Counted from the stretch's first letter, positions 19,582 to 28,949 are shown. The stretch is 64,000 nucleotides of DNA from Hyphomonadaceae bacterium (GCA_021731815.1 JAKFWO010000033.1:20185-84184), one strand, 5' to 3'. Numbers and translations are program-made. Notes: generated by a model not told the origin, from the sequence alone.

Positions 19582-20502
19582 ATGCGGTTTGATTTTTCCC
19601 CCTCGGAAGCGAGTTTCGCCGGGCTGCGCTGGATTTTGCACCGCCCTGTGCGGTCTCTGGCCATTGCCGCCATTTATTCACTGCTCAATCTCGCGGCGAC
19701 ATTGTGCGTGGTGCGAATCACCGGCCCGATCATGGCCGATATGCAGCTTGCGGCGCAAAACGAGGACTGGCAGGCCATGCGCGTGGTGATCGGTCACCCG
19801 ATCGCCGGAATGAAACTCGGCCTGGCATTCCTGGTCAGCCTGCTGCCGGCCATTTTCGCGATGGCGGCCGCCCTGCGCGCGATGTTGGGTGTAACAGCGC
19901 CCGGCTTCCTCGGATTCAGCTTCGGGCGAAACGAGGGAATGCTGTTTCTCGGCACCCTGCTGACCTCCGCGCTCGCCTTCCTCGCGATATTGGTGGTGAC
20001 AATTGCCGCATTAACAATCCGAAATTACGCAAACCTTCCGCCTCAGCTCGCAGCCATTTCCGGGATCATCACCGAATTTTCGGGCCTCATTCTCGCCTTA
20101 TGGCTGGCCATCCGGATGAGCGTACTTTTCCCCGCCCTTGTCGAGCGGGGATGGGCAGGGTTTGGGTCCGCTTTCAGCTTGACACGCGGCCGTTACTGGA
20201 AATTGCTGGGGGCGTGGATCCTCGCGGTCTTTGTTTTCATCGTATTGATGACACTTGCCTTTCTCGTTGGGTCGCTGATCGCGCTTCCCATGGTCGGGTT
20301 TTCGGGGCTCGGCGCAATTGTCAATCCAAGCCTCGCGGATTTCTCCGATTTCGCGCGCTTTCCGTATCTGGTCTATCTGTTTGTGACGGGAACCATTAGC
20401 GGGGCGGGCCTGATCGGATTCAGCGGGCTCCTGGCGCATGTCTATCTGGCGGCGACCGGGCGCGATCCCGAAACGGGCGAAGCCCTGCCGGTGGAGGCCT
20501 GA
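19582..20502 (+). CDS. Polytopic inner-membrane protein, unknown function
   Basis: This is a 306-residue hydrophobic protein with about six predicted membrane spans (around residues 23-47, 78-97, 113-140, 160-180, 207-235 and 262-290). A basic loop in the middle reads LTRGRYWKLLGAWIL, a pattern seen in YciC/DUF975-like and GDPD-membrane-domain proteins, where a charged helix precedes each pair of spans. I do not recognise the family with certainty. It is convergent with purC, 75 bp away. Confidence 0.75.
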   Translation: MRFDFSPSEASFAGLRWILHRPVRSLAIAAIYSLLNLAATLCVVRITGPIMADMQLAAQNEDWQAMRVVIGHPIAGMKLGLAFLVSLLPAIFAMAAALRAMLGVTAPGFLGFSFGRNEGMLFLGTLLTSALAFLAILVVTIAALTIRNYANLPPQLAAISGIITEFSGLILALWLAIRMSVLFPALVERGWAGFGSAFSLTRGRYWKLLGAWILAVFVFIVLMTLAFLVGSLIALPMVGFSGLGAIVNPSLADFSDFARFPYLVYLFVTGTISGAGLIGFSGLLAHVYLAATGRDPETGEALPVEA

Positions 20503-20512
20503 GCCAAATTTC

Positions 20513-20528
20513 GGGCCGATCCCGGCCC
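20513..20528. terminator. Small GC hairpin between convergent genes
   Basis: GGGCCG (20513-20518) and CGGCCC (20523-20528) form a 6-bp stem with a 4-nt loop between the stops of the membrane protein and purC. No U-tract follows on either strand, so this is a weak candidate. Confidence 0.3.
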
Positions 20529-20577
20529 AATAAATGGCGGTGATGGAAACTGACCGGATTTGACCGCCCGACGCCCC

Positions 20578-21339
20578 CTATGCGCCCTCATTCTGGGCCG
20601 CGACGAGGCGGTGGTCCTTGACGATCCCGAGGCGCCGCGCGACTTCGGTATAGGCCTCGCCGATCATGCCGCGATCCTGGCGGAAGCGGTCCTTGTCCAG
20701 CCGGTTATTGTTGTCGAGCACGTCCCACAAGCGGCAGCTATCGGGGCTGATTTCATCGGCGAGTACCGTGCGCGCCATGTCATTTTCGTAGAGCCGCCCG
20801 TATTCGACCCTGAAATCGACCAGCCTTATGCCCACCGCCGAGAACATGCCGTAGAGGAAATCATTCACCCGCAGAGTGAGTGCGATGATGTCATCGATCT
20901 CCTGGGTCGATGCCCAGTTGAAGGCGGTCACATGTTCTTCCGAGACGAGGGTGACATTCCCCTGCTCTGTCTTGAAATAGAATTCGACGATCGAGCGCGG
21001 CAATATCTGGCCCTCGGGCAGGCCAAGCCGCTCACAAAAGGAACCCGCGGCCACATTGCGGCACTTGATCTCGAGCGGAATGACCTCGACCTCGCGGATC
21101 AATTGCTCGCGCATATTGATCCGGCGAATGAAATGGGTCGGCACCCCGATCGCATTCAAATTCGTCATCACGAATTCGGAAATGCGGTTATTGATGACCC
21201 CCTTGCCCTCGATGATTTCCTGTTTCTGGGTATTCAGGGCGATCCCGTCATCCTTGAAATGCTGGATCAGCGTGCCCGGTTCGGGTCCTTCATACAGAAT
21301 CTTGGCGGCACCTTCATAAATCTTCTTGCGGCGGGACAT
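20578..21339 (-). CDS. purC: SAICAR synthetase
   Basis: Phosphoribosylaminoimidazole-succinocarboxamide synthase carries out the aspartate-addition step of purine synthesis. It has 253 residues, normal for the short bacterial form. Motifs visible are [14 protein letters not shown] (nucleotide loop), [36 protein letters not shown] and [10 protein letters not shown], followed by [14 protein letters not shown]. The start is the ATG at 21339 ([10 protein letters not shown]) with GGAG upstream; the longer frame is not family-like. It lies downstream of the type II secretion genes on the same strand but 156 bp beyond the last of them. Confidence 0.96.
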   Translation of the reverse strand: MSRRKKIYEGAAKILYEGPEPGTLIQHFKDDGIALNTQKQEIIEGKGVINNRISEFVMTNLNAIGVPTHFIRRINMREQLIREVEVIPLEIKCRNVAAGSFCERLGLPEGQILPRSIVEFYFKTEQGNVTLVSEEHVTAFNWASTQEIDDIIALTLRVNDFLYGMFSAVGIRLVDFRVEYGRLYENDMARTVLADEISPDSCRLWDVLDNNNRLDKDRFRQDRGMIGEAYTEVARRLGIVKDHRLVAAQNEGA

Positions 21340-21495
21340 GGCGCTACTCCAATCACCCGATTTCGCCTCGCGGCTGAATATATGCGCGTTGGCACCGGAC
21401 GGTCGAATCCCGATCATAGCCGAGCCGCGGCCCCGCTACAATGCTGCGGCGCAACCAAATGGTTAAATCCGGGACCTTTACCACGGCAATGCCGT

Positions 21496-22002
21496 TCATC
21501 CATTGCAGGCCAGAATGCCGCCGACGGGGGTGAGCGAGCTCCAGCCTTGTTCATTGACCAATTCGATGGTACCGGCCTCGGCGAGCACCCCCGCATTGAG
21601 ATTGTCCCGCACATCGAAGATGAGGTCGATCCGGAGCTTCAACCCGCCGCCCTCATAGACCGCGCGCGGGGAAAAGCCGAAAGCGGGCTCCCCCTCCTGA
21701 TCGGTTTGCAGGAGATCGATCTTCTTGCCTTCGATGCGGATGGTCGCCCGGTTGGGATTGTTGAGCGCGGCAAATACCCGACGCGGCGGCTGGGATTTCG
21801 ACCACAGGACCAAAGCGCATTCGCCTTTTTCGAACTTGATCGCCGGCGCTTCCTCAAGCGGGGGCGGGGTCTTGATTCCGGCCAGCGCCGGCACCGGCGG
21901 CGGAACCGTGATCGTGCCGGCCGACCCGCCAGACCCATTCTGGCACGCTGCGGACACGAGGCAGAGCAACAGCGCCAGAAATCCGGTCGCAATCCGGACC
22001 AT
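21496..22002 (-). CDS. Small lipoprotein following gspN, unknown function
   Basis: This is a 168-residue protein starting MVRIATGFLALLLCLVSAAC, a type II signal peptide with lipobox VSAAC (lipidated cysteine at residue 20). A Gly/Ser/Pro linker follows, then a compact domain of about 120 residues rich in beta strands (ALVLWSKSQPPRRVFAALNN, ATIRIEGKKIDLL, LKLRIDLIFDVR). Two further cysteines, in GECALV and near the end in ILACNG, could pair. GGGAAGGA precedes the ATG at 22002. It begins 25 bp after gspN, so it is probably the last gene of the secretion operon. I do not recognise the family. A secretin-assembly lipoprotein (pilotin-like) or a surface lipoprotein released through the system, as described for ElpS in Caulobacter, are the two ideas worth testing. 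Confidence 0.8.
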   Translation of the reverse strand: MVRIATGFLALLLCLVSAACQNGSGGSAGTITVPPPVPALAGIKTPPPLEEAPAIKFEKGECALVLWSKSQPPRRVFAALNNPNRATIRIEGKKIDLLQTDQEGEPAFGFSPRAVYEGGGLKLRIDLIFDVRDNLNAGVLAEAGTIELVNEQGWSSLTPVGGILACNG

Positions 22003-22027
22003 CGGATAATTCCTTCCCTGGTGATGA

Positions 22028-22810
22028 TTATTTCGGGGCATCGGGGGCTGCATTTGGTGCGGCATTCGTGGGGGCAATGATCGCATTGAAAAGCCTGCCT
22101 TCCTCAACCCGGGAATATCCCTCCGGTGTCTGTGTAAAACCCGCGGCACCCAGAATTGGCCCGACCACCGGATCGGCCGTCAGAACGAATGTCGTCACGC
22201 GCACTACGCCATCGCCTTGCACGCGCAGCACGGAAGTGACTGCGCCAATGTCGCTGTTCCCGCGCAAGGGAGCTTCCGCAGCACCCGAGACGCAGGCAAA
22301 ATTGCCCTTGAGAACCGGCGCGCGCCAATTCCAGCTTGCCCCGAGTTTCTCGAGAATATCGGTCTCAACACCACCAGAGGCCTTGCGGCACGCCCCACGC
22401 AGAAAATCCATGGATATATCGGCAAAGCGCAATTCCCCGTTCCGGATCGCCTGGAAATTCAGGTTCTTCACGTCGAGCCGCCCCTGGCGCAGCCGCAAGG
22501 ACGCGCCCTGCGTTCCCAGTGCGACATTGCCATCGCCGGCGATATCGCCACCGGCCAGGCGAAACCCGATTTGCGGACGTCCGGACAGAAGACTGAGCGG
22601 TTGAAGGGTCATTCCCGCATCACCGAGAAACACATTGGCCAGTCGCGCATCTGTCACCCGCCCGTTCCAGATCGTGCCGCTCGCCATGCCGGCGGAAAAC
22701 CCGACCCGTTCGGGTTTGGCCCAGCGCAAGGCCAGCGACAAGGGCAGAAAGGCGACCAGCGCGATGGGCAGCGCAATCAGGAAGATCAGGACAAGCAGGG
22801 TCTTTTTCAT
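22028..22810 (-). CDS. gspN: Type II secretion protein N
   Basis: This is a 260-residue protein with one N-terminal membrane span (residues 4-27) and a periplasmic domain containing the GspN pattern: ASGTIWNGRV near residue 43, then DVKNLNFQAIRNGELRF, and a late ADPVVGPILGAAGFTQTPEGY. GspN is an optional inner-membrane component with an undefined role. The C-terminus ends in a short NAAP repeat. It overlaps gspM by 4 bp. Confidence 0.85.
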   Translation of the reverse strand: MKKTLLVLIFLIALPIALVAFLPLSLALRWAKPERVGFSAGMASGTIWNGRVTDARLANVFLGDAGMTLQPLSLLSGRPQIGFRLAGGDIAGDGNVALGTQGASLRLRQGRLDVKNLNFQAIRNGELRFADISMDFLRGACRKASGGVETDILEKLGASWNWRAPVLKGNFACVSGAAEAPLRGNSDIGAVTSVLRVQGDGVVRVTTFVLTADPVVGPILGAAGFTQTPEGYSRVEEGRLFNAIIAPTNAAPNAAPDAPK

Positions 22811-23289
22811 GATTTTCTTTCGATCAGGCTCGCCTGAAGCGTCACCAATCCGGTCGAGGAGGGTTCCATGGTCAACCGGCGGATCTTGAGGCCATCATTC
22901 CGTTCGAGCATGGCCAACCATTGCAATGCTGCGGCCGACTGGACATTCTCAATGGTGATCGCCGCGCCGCCATCGGCCTCCGGCTCATAGCGTGCGAGCT
23001 GCAGGGCCGCGGCCGCGGCCGATCGCGCAAGCCGGACATTGAGCGCCTCATTCTGACCGTTGGTCGCCGCCGGAACGGATCGTGACAGCGATGACACCAA
23101 TTGTCGTATCTGGGTCCCGGTCTGCTGCACCATGGTCAATCGCTCGATCGCCCGGTCACGGAAGTGCATGGAGGGAAACAGCGCCAGACAGACATATCCC
23201 AAAACCAGCAAAACAATGCCGAGCCCGCCCAGCATCACCCGCTCGCGCGGGCTGCGGGCCACCCACATCTCATGCAATGATTGCATCAT
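22807..23289 (-). CDS. gspM: Type II secretion protein M
   Basis: This 160-residue bitopic inner-membrane protein has a short cytoplasmic end (MWVARSPRERVMLGG), a membrane span at about residues 19-38, a coiled-coil stretch and a ferredoxin-like periplasmic domain ending LRRLTMEPSSTGLVTLQASL. GspM partners GspL in the assembly platform. Start and stop overlap gspL and gspN by 4 bp each. Confidence 0.87.
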   Translation of the reverse strand: MMQSLHEMWVARSPRERVMLGGLGIVLLVLGYVCLALFPSMHFRDRAIERLTMVQQTGTQIRQLVSSLSRSVPAATNGQNEALNVRLARSAAAAALQLARYEPEADGGAAITIENVQSAAALQWLAMLERNDGLKIRRLTMEPSSTGLVTLQASLIERKS

Positions 23290-24455
23290 CGTGCGGCTCT
23301 CAGATCAAGCGCGGTGGTCAAGATGACAGTACCGGCAGTGTCCAGCCTGCCGGTCTCTCCGGGAATTGCCTCGATCCCGCGTGAAGTCAATTGCTGTTGC
23401 AGATCGGTCAGATCCTGGGCGCTGGCATGGCGCAGCCGCACGCGCAGCAGGGTGACGCTTTCGGGCGGTGCCCCCGGTGCCGCGCTTTCGAGGCTGAGGC
23501 TTTCAAGCGAAACGGAGCTCGCCCCTTCCAACACTTCGAACAGGCTCCCCGCCAGTCGCCCATAGCCGCCCGCAAGTTCGGCGCGCAATGCACCGACCCG
23601 TTCCTGGACCGCGCGCAGCGATCCCCGGGCACCGCTTTGCGCGCCGGGACCGATTCCCGCGGTCAGTTTGGCGATGGCGGATTCGGCGCGCCTTGCAGCC
23701 AGTTCCGCCCGCAATCCGGTAACGATGGGTGCCGCCAGCCCCAGAATCCCGGCCCCGATCACCAGCGCCGCCGCGAGCGCCCAGGGGCGGTCCGCATGCG
23801 TGGAGGTCCCCTTCGGCGCAAAGGGGCCCTGCAAGAGATCGACCGCGAGATCCGCACCGCCCCGCACGACCAGGCGTTCAGCTTCCCATTCATCCTCGAA
23901 CACTTTCCAGTTCCGGCCTTCGAGCAAGGTGGCGGCCAGCTCCGGCTCGCAGGAAAAGGCGAGCCGGTGGCCGCGCACCGCGAGCAGCCCGCCAAAACGC
24001 ACGGCAAGCACCGCATCGGGCTGCGAAGGCTCGGGCAACAGCAGGCAATCGGGCGTGATGGCATCGGGCGTCACGCCATAGGCGGCGGCCAGCGTCAGCC
24101 ATTCGCGCATGCGGTCGGAATCGACCGCCACCACCAGCCGCTCATCGCCCTCGCCACGCGCACCAAGCGCGATATGGGTGCGGTCGCGCTGACCGCCGAT
24201 CTCTTCCTCCAGCATCAGGGCTGCTGCCGCGCGGGCCTGCGCCTCCGTCCGGGCGGGGATGTCGAGCCAGCGGGCCAGCACCGCCGCACCGGGCGCCACA
24301 AACACTGTGCGCTCTTCAGTCTTGGTTCCCGGGGACTTCGCGGCCGGCGCGCCATGTGGGATCACGCCGTGATCAACGACTTCACCCGCCGCGTTGATCG
24401 ACAGAAAATGGGCCGGGTCGCCATGGCGTTCCGGAGCCAGCACCAAACGCACCAT
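23286..24455 (-). CDS. gspL: Type II secretion protein L
   Basis: This is a 389-residue protein. A cytoplasmic actin-like domain (about residues 1-225) binds the GspE ATPase, and its family hallmarks are the ARWLDIPARTEAQARAAAALML stretch and PDCLLLP. One membrane span (ALAAALVIGAGILGLAAPIV, about 226-246) is followed by a coiled coil and a periplasmic ferredoxin-like domain. An 82-bp gap separates it from gspK. Confidence 0.88.
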   Translation of the reverse strand: MVRLVLAPERHGDPAHFLSINAAGEVVDHGVIPHGAPAAKSPGTKTEERTVFVAPGAAVLARWLDIPARTEAQARAAAALMLEEEIGGQRDRTHIALGARGEGDERLVVAVDSDRMREWLTLAAAYGVTPDAITPDCLLLPEPSQPDAVLAVRFGGLLAVRGHRLAFSCEPELAATLLEGRNWKVFEDEWEAERLVVRGGADLAVDLLQGPFAPKGTSTHADRPWALAAALVIGAGILGLAAPIVTGLRAELAARRAESAIAKLTAGIGPGAQSGARGSLRAVQERVGALRAELAGGYGRLAGSLFEVLEGASSVSLESLSLESAAPGAPPESVTLLRVRLRHASAQDLTDLQQQLTSRGIEAIPGETGRLDTAGTVILTTALDLRAAR

Positions 24456-24537
24456 GTTGTTCGCTGTCCTGTCCTGTTAAAACCGAATTTCCGATCCCCG
24501 GGCAGATCCGGGCGCCCGTTTTGCCGATCACTGCACC

Positions 24538-25563
24538 CTATTCATCCACCGTCCAGCGCCGCGCCCGCAAGATCAGCGCCCCTTGCGGATTGCTTTCAAA
24601 CAGCGCCGAAGCCGCGATATCAACTTCTCTATAGGCGATCGTGACGTCAAAAGCGAAGAACCGGGTGACAAGGCGCGTCGTCTCGAGCGCTGCGGGGCCC
24701 GGTGCCGCCGCCGAAAGCAGGGGATTGCTCCAGAATTCCACCAGCGAGGCAAAGCCCGCCGCCGGCCGGGCGGCGATCACCTGACGCGCGGCTTCCAGCC
24801 GCGTGCGGCCCTCGGTCAGCATCACCAGCAGGGGAGCCTGCGCCTCGGTCAGGGTGTTGACATTGATCGGTGCGGCCTCGACGGTCGGCAACGCACAGAC
24901 AAAAGGCCGCAATTTGCGGTAATATTCGGCGCTTACGCCTTCGATCGCCCGCATCTCGCTGGCTTCCGCAAGCAGGGTGCTCCCGGTCCGGTAGCCGGTC
25001 GCGGCGCGCAGATAGACATCGTCCTCCGCACCGTCGCCCTCGCGCAATTGATTGGAATCGATCCAGTCGACAAGGGCATCAAAGATGCGGGTGGCGTCGC
25101 TGGATTTGATCTCGAGCACCTTGGCCAGCGCAAGGAATTGCGGTGCATAGGTCTCGCGCCGAACGAGCTGGTCCTCATCCGCCATCACCACGCTGTTGAG
25201 ATTGAAGCAATTTCCGCCATCGCGCAGGGTCGCGCTGATCAGCCCGCCATCGATGGGAAAGGTCTGGGGCACGCCTTGCCATTGTGCGGAATTGGCCGTC
25301 TGAACCGGGTTGCGACGGATGATATCGGTGATGCGCGTGCGCGCCAGCGCTTCGGCACCAAGCGCATACCAGCGCGCCTGTGCGATCAGCGCACCATTGG
25401 CCGCGCGTGCGCGCGAGAAGCGGATGTCGTCGAGAATCCCGACCGCGATGGTCGACAGGACCGCGACCAGCAACAGGACCGCCAGCAGGGCCACGCCCGT
25501 TTCACGGCCTTTTTCGCGCGCGGGCGGCGGTGGCTTTGCGGCGGGTGGCGATCCGGACCTCAT
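24538..25563 (-). CDS. gspK: Type II secretion minor pseudopilin K
   Basis: This 341-residue atypical pseudopilin caps the pseudopilus tip. The leader ends REKGRETG and is followed by VALLAVLLLVAVLSTIAVGI, which lacks the +5 glutamate, as is normal for GspK. The large globular part includes GNCFNLNSVV, the DWIDSN calcium-type loop and INVNTLTEAQAPLL. The N-terminal leader is long and proline-rich (about 23 residues). It overlaps gspJ by 4 bp. Confidence 0.92.
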   Translation of the reverse strand: MRSGSPPAAKPPPPAREKGRETGVALLAVLLLVAVLSTIAVGILDDIRFSRARAANGALIAQARWYALGAEALARTRITDIIRRNPVQTANSAQWQGVPQTFPIDGGLISATLRDGGNCFNLNSVVMADEDQLVRRETYAPQFLALAKVLEIKSSDATRIFDALVDWIDSNQLREGDGAEDDVYLRAATGYRTGSTLLAEASEMRAIEGVSAEYYRKLRPFVCALPTVEAAPINVNTLTEAQAPLLVMLTEGRTRLEAARQVIAARPAAGFASLVEFWSNPLLSAAAPGPAALETTRLVTRFFAFDVTIAYREVDIAASALFESNPQGALILRARRWTVDE

Positions 25564-26309
25564 GTCTGGGCCGCCGATGTAAGAAAAATCTGGCTGATGG
25601 GATCGGCAAAGCCCCGCAGCACGAAGGCCACCCTGATGGCTGGCGGCAGATTGGCGTTCGGCGTGGACTGGAAACTGCCGATCCAGCGCTCGCCGGCGCG
25701 GAATTGCACCTGCAACGCTTCGACCTCATCGAGGAGAATTTGCGCGGGCCCCATGGGCGCGCCATCGACCATCGGCCGCGCCCGCCGTTCGAGCCGCCCG
25801 TCAATGATCGAATATTGTACGAATTGCAGCGAAGCCCGGGGGGAATCGTCGTAATTCTCCCAGCCCCGGCGCACGAACTGGAAGACCAGCCGCTCGCGCG
25901 GCGGGGCGGTGCCAAGGGTCGGCGCGACATTGCGGCGACGCACGGGGCGACCCTCGCGATCGGTCTCGGGCGGCAGAACCCGGGGCCCCGAGGGCGGGGT
26001 CGTCGACAGGCCGGGATCGACGCCGAGAAAAGCCCCCTGCCGCGCATCGCCACGATGGTCGCGCGCGATCCGCCCCACCAATTGGGCGAAATCGGCGGCC
26101 ATCAGGGCATTGGCCCGCTCGATCTGCGCAATGCGGGCGGCGCGCGCACCGGTCGCAGCCTGGGAATCCACCGCAAACCGCAGCACCGCAATCCCCGCCA
26201 GCGACAGCAAGGCGAAAATGGCCAGCGAGACCAGCATCTCCACAAGGGTGAAGCCGGCGGTGCGAATGAATCGGGATCGCGGCCCGGCGCGCGGAGATGG
26301 CGGGGTCAC
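25560..26309 (-). CDS. gspJ: Type II secretion minor pseudopilin J
   Basis: This is a 249-residue pseudopilin with prepilin cleavage site RTAG/FTLVEMLVSLAIFALLSLAG (Glu at +5) and a globular domain with IERANALMAADFAQLVGR and FVRRGWENYDDSPRASLQFV, typical of GspJ. It is part of the tip complex with GspI and GspK. It overlaps both neighbours by 4 bp. Confidence 0.92.
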   Translation of the reverse strand: MTPPSPRAGPRSRFIRTAGFTLVEMLVSLAIFALLSLAGIAVLRFAVDSQAATGARAARIAQIERANALMAADFAQLVGRIARDHRGDARQGAFLGVDPGLSTTPPSGPRVLPPETDREGRPVRRRNVAPTLGTAPPRERLVFQFVRRGWENYDDSPRASLQFVQYSIIDGRLERRARPMVDGAPMGPAQILLDEVEALQVQFRAGERWIGSFQSTPNANLPPAIRVAFVLRGFADPISQIFLTSAAQT

Positions 26310-26737
26310 AGGCGCTCCCGAAACAAGGTGATTTCGGCCAGCACCTGCGGGCTGTCGGCGCTGCGCACCGCGACGAGGACCCGCAGGATTTTCGGATCAG
26401 GCGTGGGGGAAACCGTGCGCACCCACACGAAGCGGACCCCGCCCTGGTTTTCTTCGCCGCCCGCGCGGGGATCGAGCCGCCCGACCACCAGCAAGGCGGC
26501 TTCGGCGGCCTGGTTCTGCGCGACGATCCGGGCCAGCACCCGTTCCTGGACAATGCCGATACTGCGGCTGTTCTGTCCCGACAGATTGAGCAGCGCCAGA
26601 GCCGCCAGCCCGAACACTGCCAGCGCCACCAGCAATTCCAGCAAGGTGAAGCCGCAAGCGGAATCCATGTTTCCGGACTGATTCGTACCGGACCCCGAAA
26701 TCCCCGGAAGTTGCGTTTCAGGAAGGATCGAGCGCAT
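26306..26737 (-). CDS. gspI: Type II secretion minor pseudopilin I
   Basis: This is a pseudopilin with cleavage site ACG/FTLLELLVALAVFGLAALAL (Glu at +5) and a short globular domain (RIVAQNQAAEAALLV, VRFVWVRTV). The start is uncertain. The ATG at 26737 has GGGAAAGG upstream but gives a 29-residue leader and overlaps gspH by 20 bp. The ATG at 26668 gives a 6-residue leader with a weaker GGA. The frame is open well upstream inside gspH, but that is shadow. Confidence 0.9.
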   Translation of the reverse strand: MRSILPETQLPGISGSGTNQSGNMDSACGFTLLELLVALAVFGLAALALLNLSGQNSRSIGIVQERVLARIVAQNQAAEAALLVVGRLDPRAGGEENQGGVRFVWVRTVSPTPDPKILRVLVAVRSADSPQVLAEITLFRERL

Positions 26738-27191
26738 GGATCGATGCCTTTCCCGATGCGTCGAGATCAATGGCAAGCAAGGTTCCTCCGCGCGCGAGCA
26801 CGAGATAGGCAGGCGAGGTCTGGCCGGTATTGTCGAACACCACCGACACCACTCCTTCTTTGCCGACGCGGGCCTCAACATCCGGCGCAAACAGCCCGCG
26901 CGGAAATCCGACCCCTGCCAGCGATTGCCAGGCGCCGGGGCGACGGATCTCGAAGGAATAGCCATTGCGATCCACGCGCACGGCAATCGCCCGATTGCCC
27001 AGAACGGCGGCTTCTTGCGCACGCTGAAAGGCGCGGTGAAGCTTTGCTGCTTCGTCGCGGGCATCGGCCGGACGCAATCCGCCGGTCGACAGCGCCACCG
27101 CGCCCGCGAGCAGGCCGATCAGCGTGATCACCACCAAAAGCTCGACAAGGGTGAAGCCCTGTTGTCCGACCCGTGTGCCCGGCTGGCGCAT
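26718..27191 (-). CDS. gspH: Type II secretion minor pseudopilin H
   Basis: This is a 157-residue pseudopilin with cleavage site RVGQQG/FTLVELLVVITLIGLLAGAV. The globular part has AFQRAQEAAVLGNRAIAVRV and GYSFEIRR, typical of GspH. The ATG at 27191 lies 10 bp after the gspG stop, and the AGGA just upstream overlaps the gspG end. Confidence 0.92.
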   Translation of the reverse strand: MRQPGTRVGQQGFTLVELLVVITLIGLLAGAVALSTGGLRPADARDEAAKLHRAFQRAQEAAVLGNRAIAVRVDRNGYSFEIRRPGAWQSLAGVGFPRGLFAPDVEARVGKEGVVSVVFDNTGQTSPAYLVLARGGTLLAIDLDASGKASIHALDPS

Positions 27192-27201
27192 CGATGCGGT
27201 C

Positions 27202-27666
27202 CTAGCCCTGCCAATTGCCGATATCGGCATTGGCACCCTCGCCGCCCGTCTGCCCATCGGCCCCGAAGGAGAAAACGTCATAGAGTCCGCGCGCCCCGGG
27301 CTGGAGATATTGATAGGGATTGCCCCAGGGGTCATTGGGCAGACGCCGTATGTACCCACCTTCGCGATAGAATTCGGGCCGGCGGAGCGAGGCGGGCCGC
27401 TCGGTCAGCGCCTTCAGCCCTTCATCCTTCGTGGGAAAGACGAAATTGTCGATCTTGTAGGATTCGATGGCCTGTTCGAGCGTCGCAATATCGGCGCGGG
27501 CTTTTTCGAGCTGCGCACGTCCCTGGGCGGGCAGCACATTGATCGCCACCACCGTCGCCAGCAGGCCGAGAATGACCACCACGACCAACAATTCGACCAA
27601 AGTAAAACCACTTTCGGCCGGATTTCTCCGGGCCGCGCGGGGGGTGAGCGTCAGGGTTCCGTTCAT
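27202..27666 (-). CDS. gspG: Type II secretion major pseudopilin G
   Basis: This is the main subunit of the pseudopilus that pushes substrates through the secretin. It has 154 residues, with cleavage site PAESG/FTLVELLVVVVILGL and a 20-residue leader. The globular domain shows GspG signatures: QAIESYKIDNFVFPTKDEGL, DPWGNPYQY and the C-terminal calcium site FGADGQTGGEGANADIGNW. The ATG at 27666 is chosen with AAGG upstream; the frame opens 18 codons earlier. Confidence 0.96.
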   Translation of the reverse strand: MNGTLTLTPRAARRNPAESGFTLVELLVVVVILGLLATVVAINVLPAQGRAQLEKARADIATLEQAIESYKIDNFVFPTKDEGLKALTERPASLRRPEFYREGGYIRRLPNDPWGNPYQYLQPGARGLYDVFSFGADGQTGGEGANADIGNWQG

Positions 27667-27731
27667 ATCTCTGGCCTTTCCCAAATCTTTGCCGGTGGAC
27701 CGGATCGTGCCTCTTTCCACGCGGCGCGCAT

Positions 27732-28949
27732 TCAGCGCAGCACCGCCGTATTGATCTGCAGGATCGGCAGCAGGACTGCGAGCACGATCGCCGCCACCAC
27801 GAGCCCCATCACCACGATGATCACTGGCTCCAGCAGGCTCAGCGCCACCGCCGTAAACGTATTGAATTCGCGTTCGAGATATTCGGCCGCCCGCTCGAGC
27901 ATGAGATCGAGCCGGCCGCTATTCTCGCCGCTTGCCGCCATATAGATCAAAATCGCGGGAAAAACCTCTGTCCTGCGCATGGCGGCCGACAGGGATCCCC
28001 CCTCACGGATGGAAATCGCCACATTTTCAACCGCCGCCCGCAGGACCCGGTTCTGGACGGTGCGCGCGGCAATGGTCAGCCCCTCGAGCAGGGGCAATCC
28101 GCTCGACACCATGGTCGCGAGCGTCCGCGACAGGAGAGCGGCGTTGAGATCGCGCAGCAATTTGCCGATCAGCGGCAGGGTCAGAACCCGGCGGTCGAAA
28201 CGGGTCCGAAATCCCTCATCCCGCAAGGCGCGCGCGAATATTATTCCGCCGATGACCAGGGCCAAAAGAACCATCCAGCCAAATTGCTGAACCAGATTGG
28301 AAATCACGATGACGATCCGCGTCAACAAGGGCAGGCTCTGGCCAAGCCCCTCGAATTGCTCGACGATTTTGGGCACGACAAAGCCCATCAGGGCGGCCAC
28401 CACCAGAATGGCCGTCACGCTCAGCATCGCCGGATAGACAAGCGCCGAGACGACTTTGCCCGAAATCTCCTGCTGGCGTTCCTGCAAATCGGCGAGGCGC
28501 TCGAGAATGCCCGGCAATGCGCCCGAGCTTTCGCCCGCCGCCACCATGGCCCGGTAAAGGGGCGGAAAGCTGCGCGCCTCGCGCCCCATGGCATCGGACA
28601 GGCGGAAGCCCTCCAGCACCGCCCCATGCACCCGAAACAGCACTTCGCGCACGCGTTTCTGGTCGGCCTGGGAGGCAATGGTGCGCAGGGCTTCCTCGAG
28701 CGGCGTGACCGAGATCAGCGTCGCCAATTGGCGCGTCACCAACGTCAATTCCTTGCCCGACAAACGGCCGGCCGCCATCTTTCCGCCGCCCGCACGGGAT
28801 TTCTGGCCAAGCGCAGGGGCGATCTTCACCGGCGTCAAAGCGCGTCTGGCGAGTTCCTGACGCGCCTCGCGCTCGGTCCCGGCCGCCAATGCGCCTTTCT
28901 TTGTCCGCCCGCGAATATCCATCGCGACATAGTCGAATTCGGGCATCAT
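27732..28949 (-). CDS. gspF: Type II secretion inner-membrane platform protein F
   Basis: This 405-residue polytopic protein has three membrane spans and two cytoplasmic helical domains, each with the GspF repeat (for example FRLSDAMGREARSFPPLYRA and IREGGSLSAAMRRTEVFPAI). It anchors the GspE ATPase complex and the growing pseudopilus. The N-terminus FDYVAMDIRGRTKKG is typical. It starts 54 bp after gspE. Confidence 0.96.
   Translation of the reverse strand: MMPEFDYVAMDIRGRTKKGALAAGTEREARQELARRALTPVKIAPALGQKSRAGGGKMAAGRLSGKELTLVTRQLATLISVTPLEEALRTIASQADQKRVREVLFRVHGAVLEGFRLSDAMGREARSFPPLYRAMVAAGESSGALPGILERLADLQERQQEISGKVVSALVYPAMLSVTAILVVAALMGFVVPKIVEQFEGLGQSLPLLTRIVIVISNLVQQFGWMVLLALVIGGIIFARALRDEGFRTRFDRRVLTLPLIGKLLRDLNAALLSRTLATMVSSGLPLLEGLTIAARTVQNRVLRAAVENVAISIREGGSLSAAMRRTEVFPAILIYMAASGENSGRLDLMLERAAEYLEREFNTFTAVALSLLEPVIIVVMGLVVAAIVLAVLLPILQINTAVLR

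Noticed and set aside
18119..19789. A 556-codon plus-strand frame opposite hppA
   Set aside because: His/Arg/Asp-rich composition with no domain, wholly opposite a well-conserved gene.
20560..22080. A 506-codon plus-strand frame opposite purC and the lipoprotein gene
   Set aside because: It covers two real genes and a spacer and has no recognisable motif.
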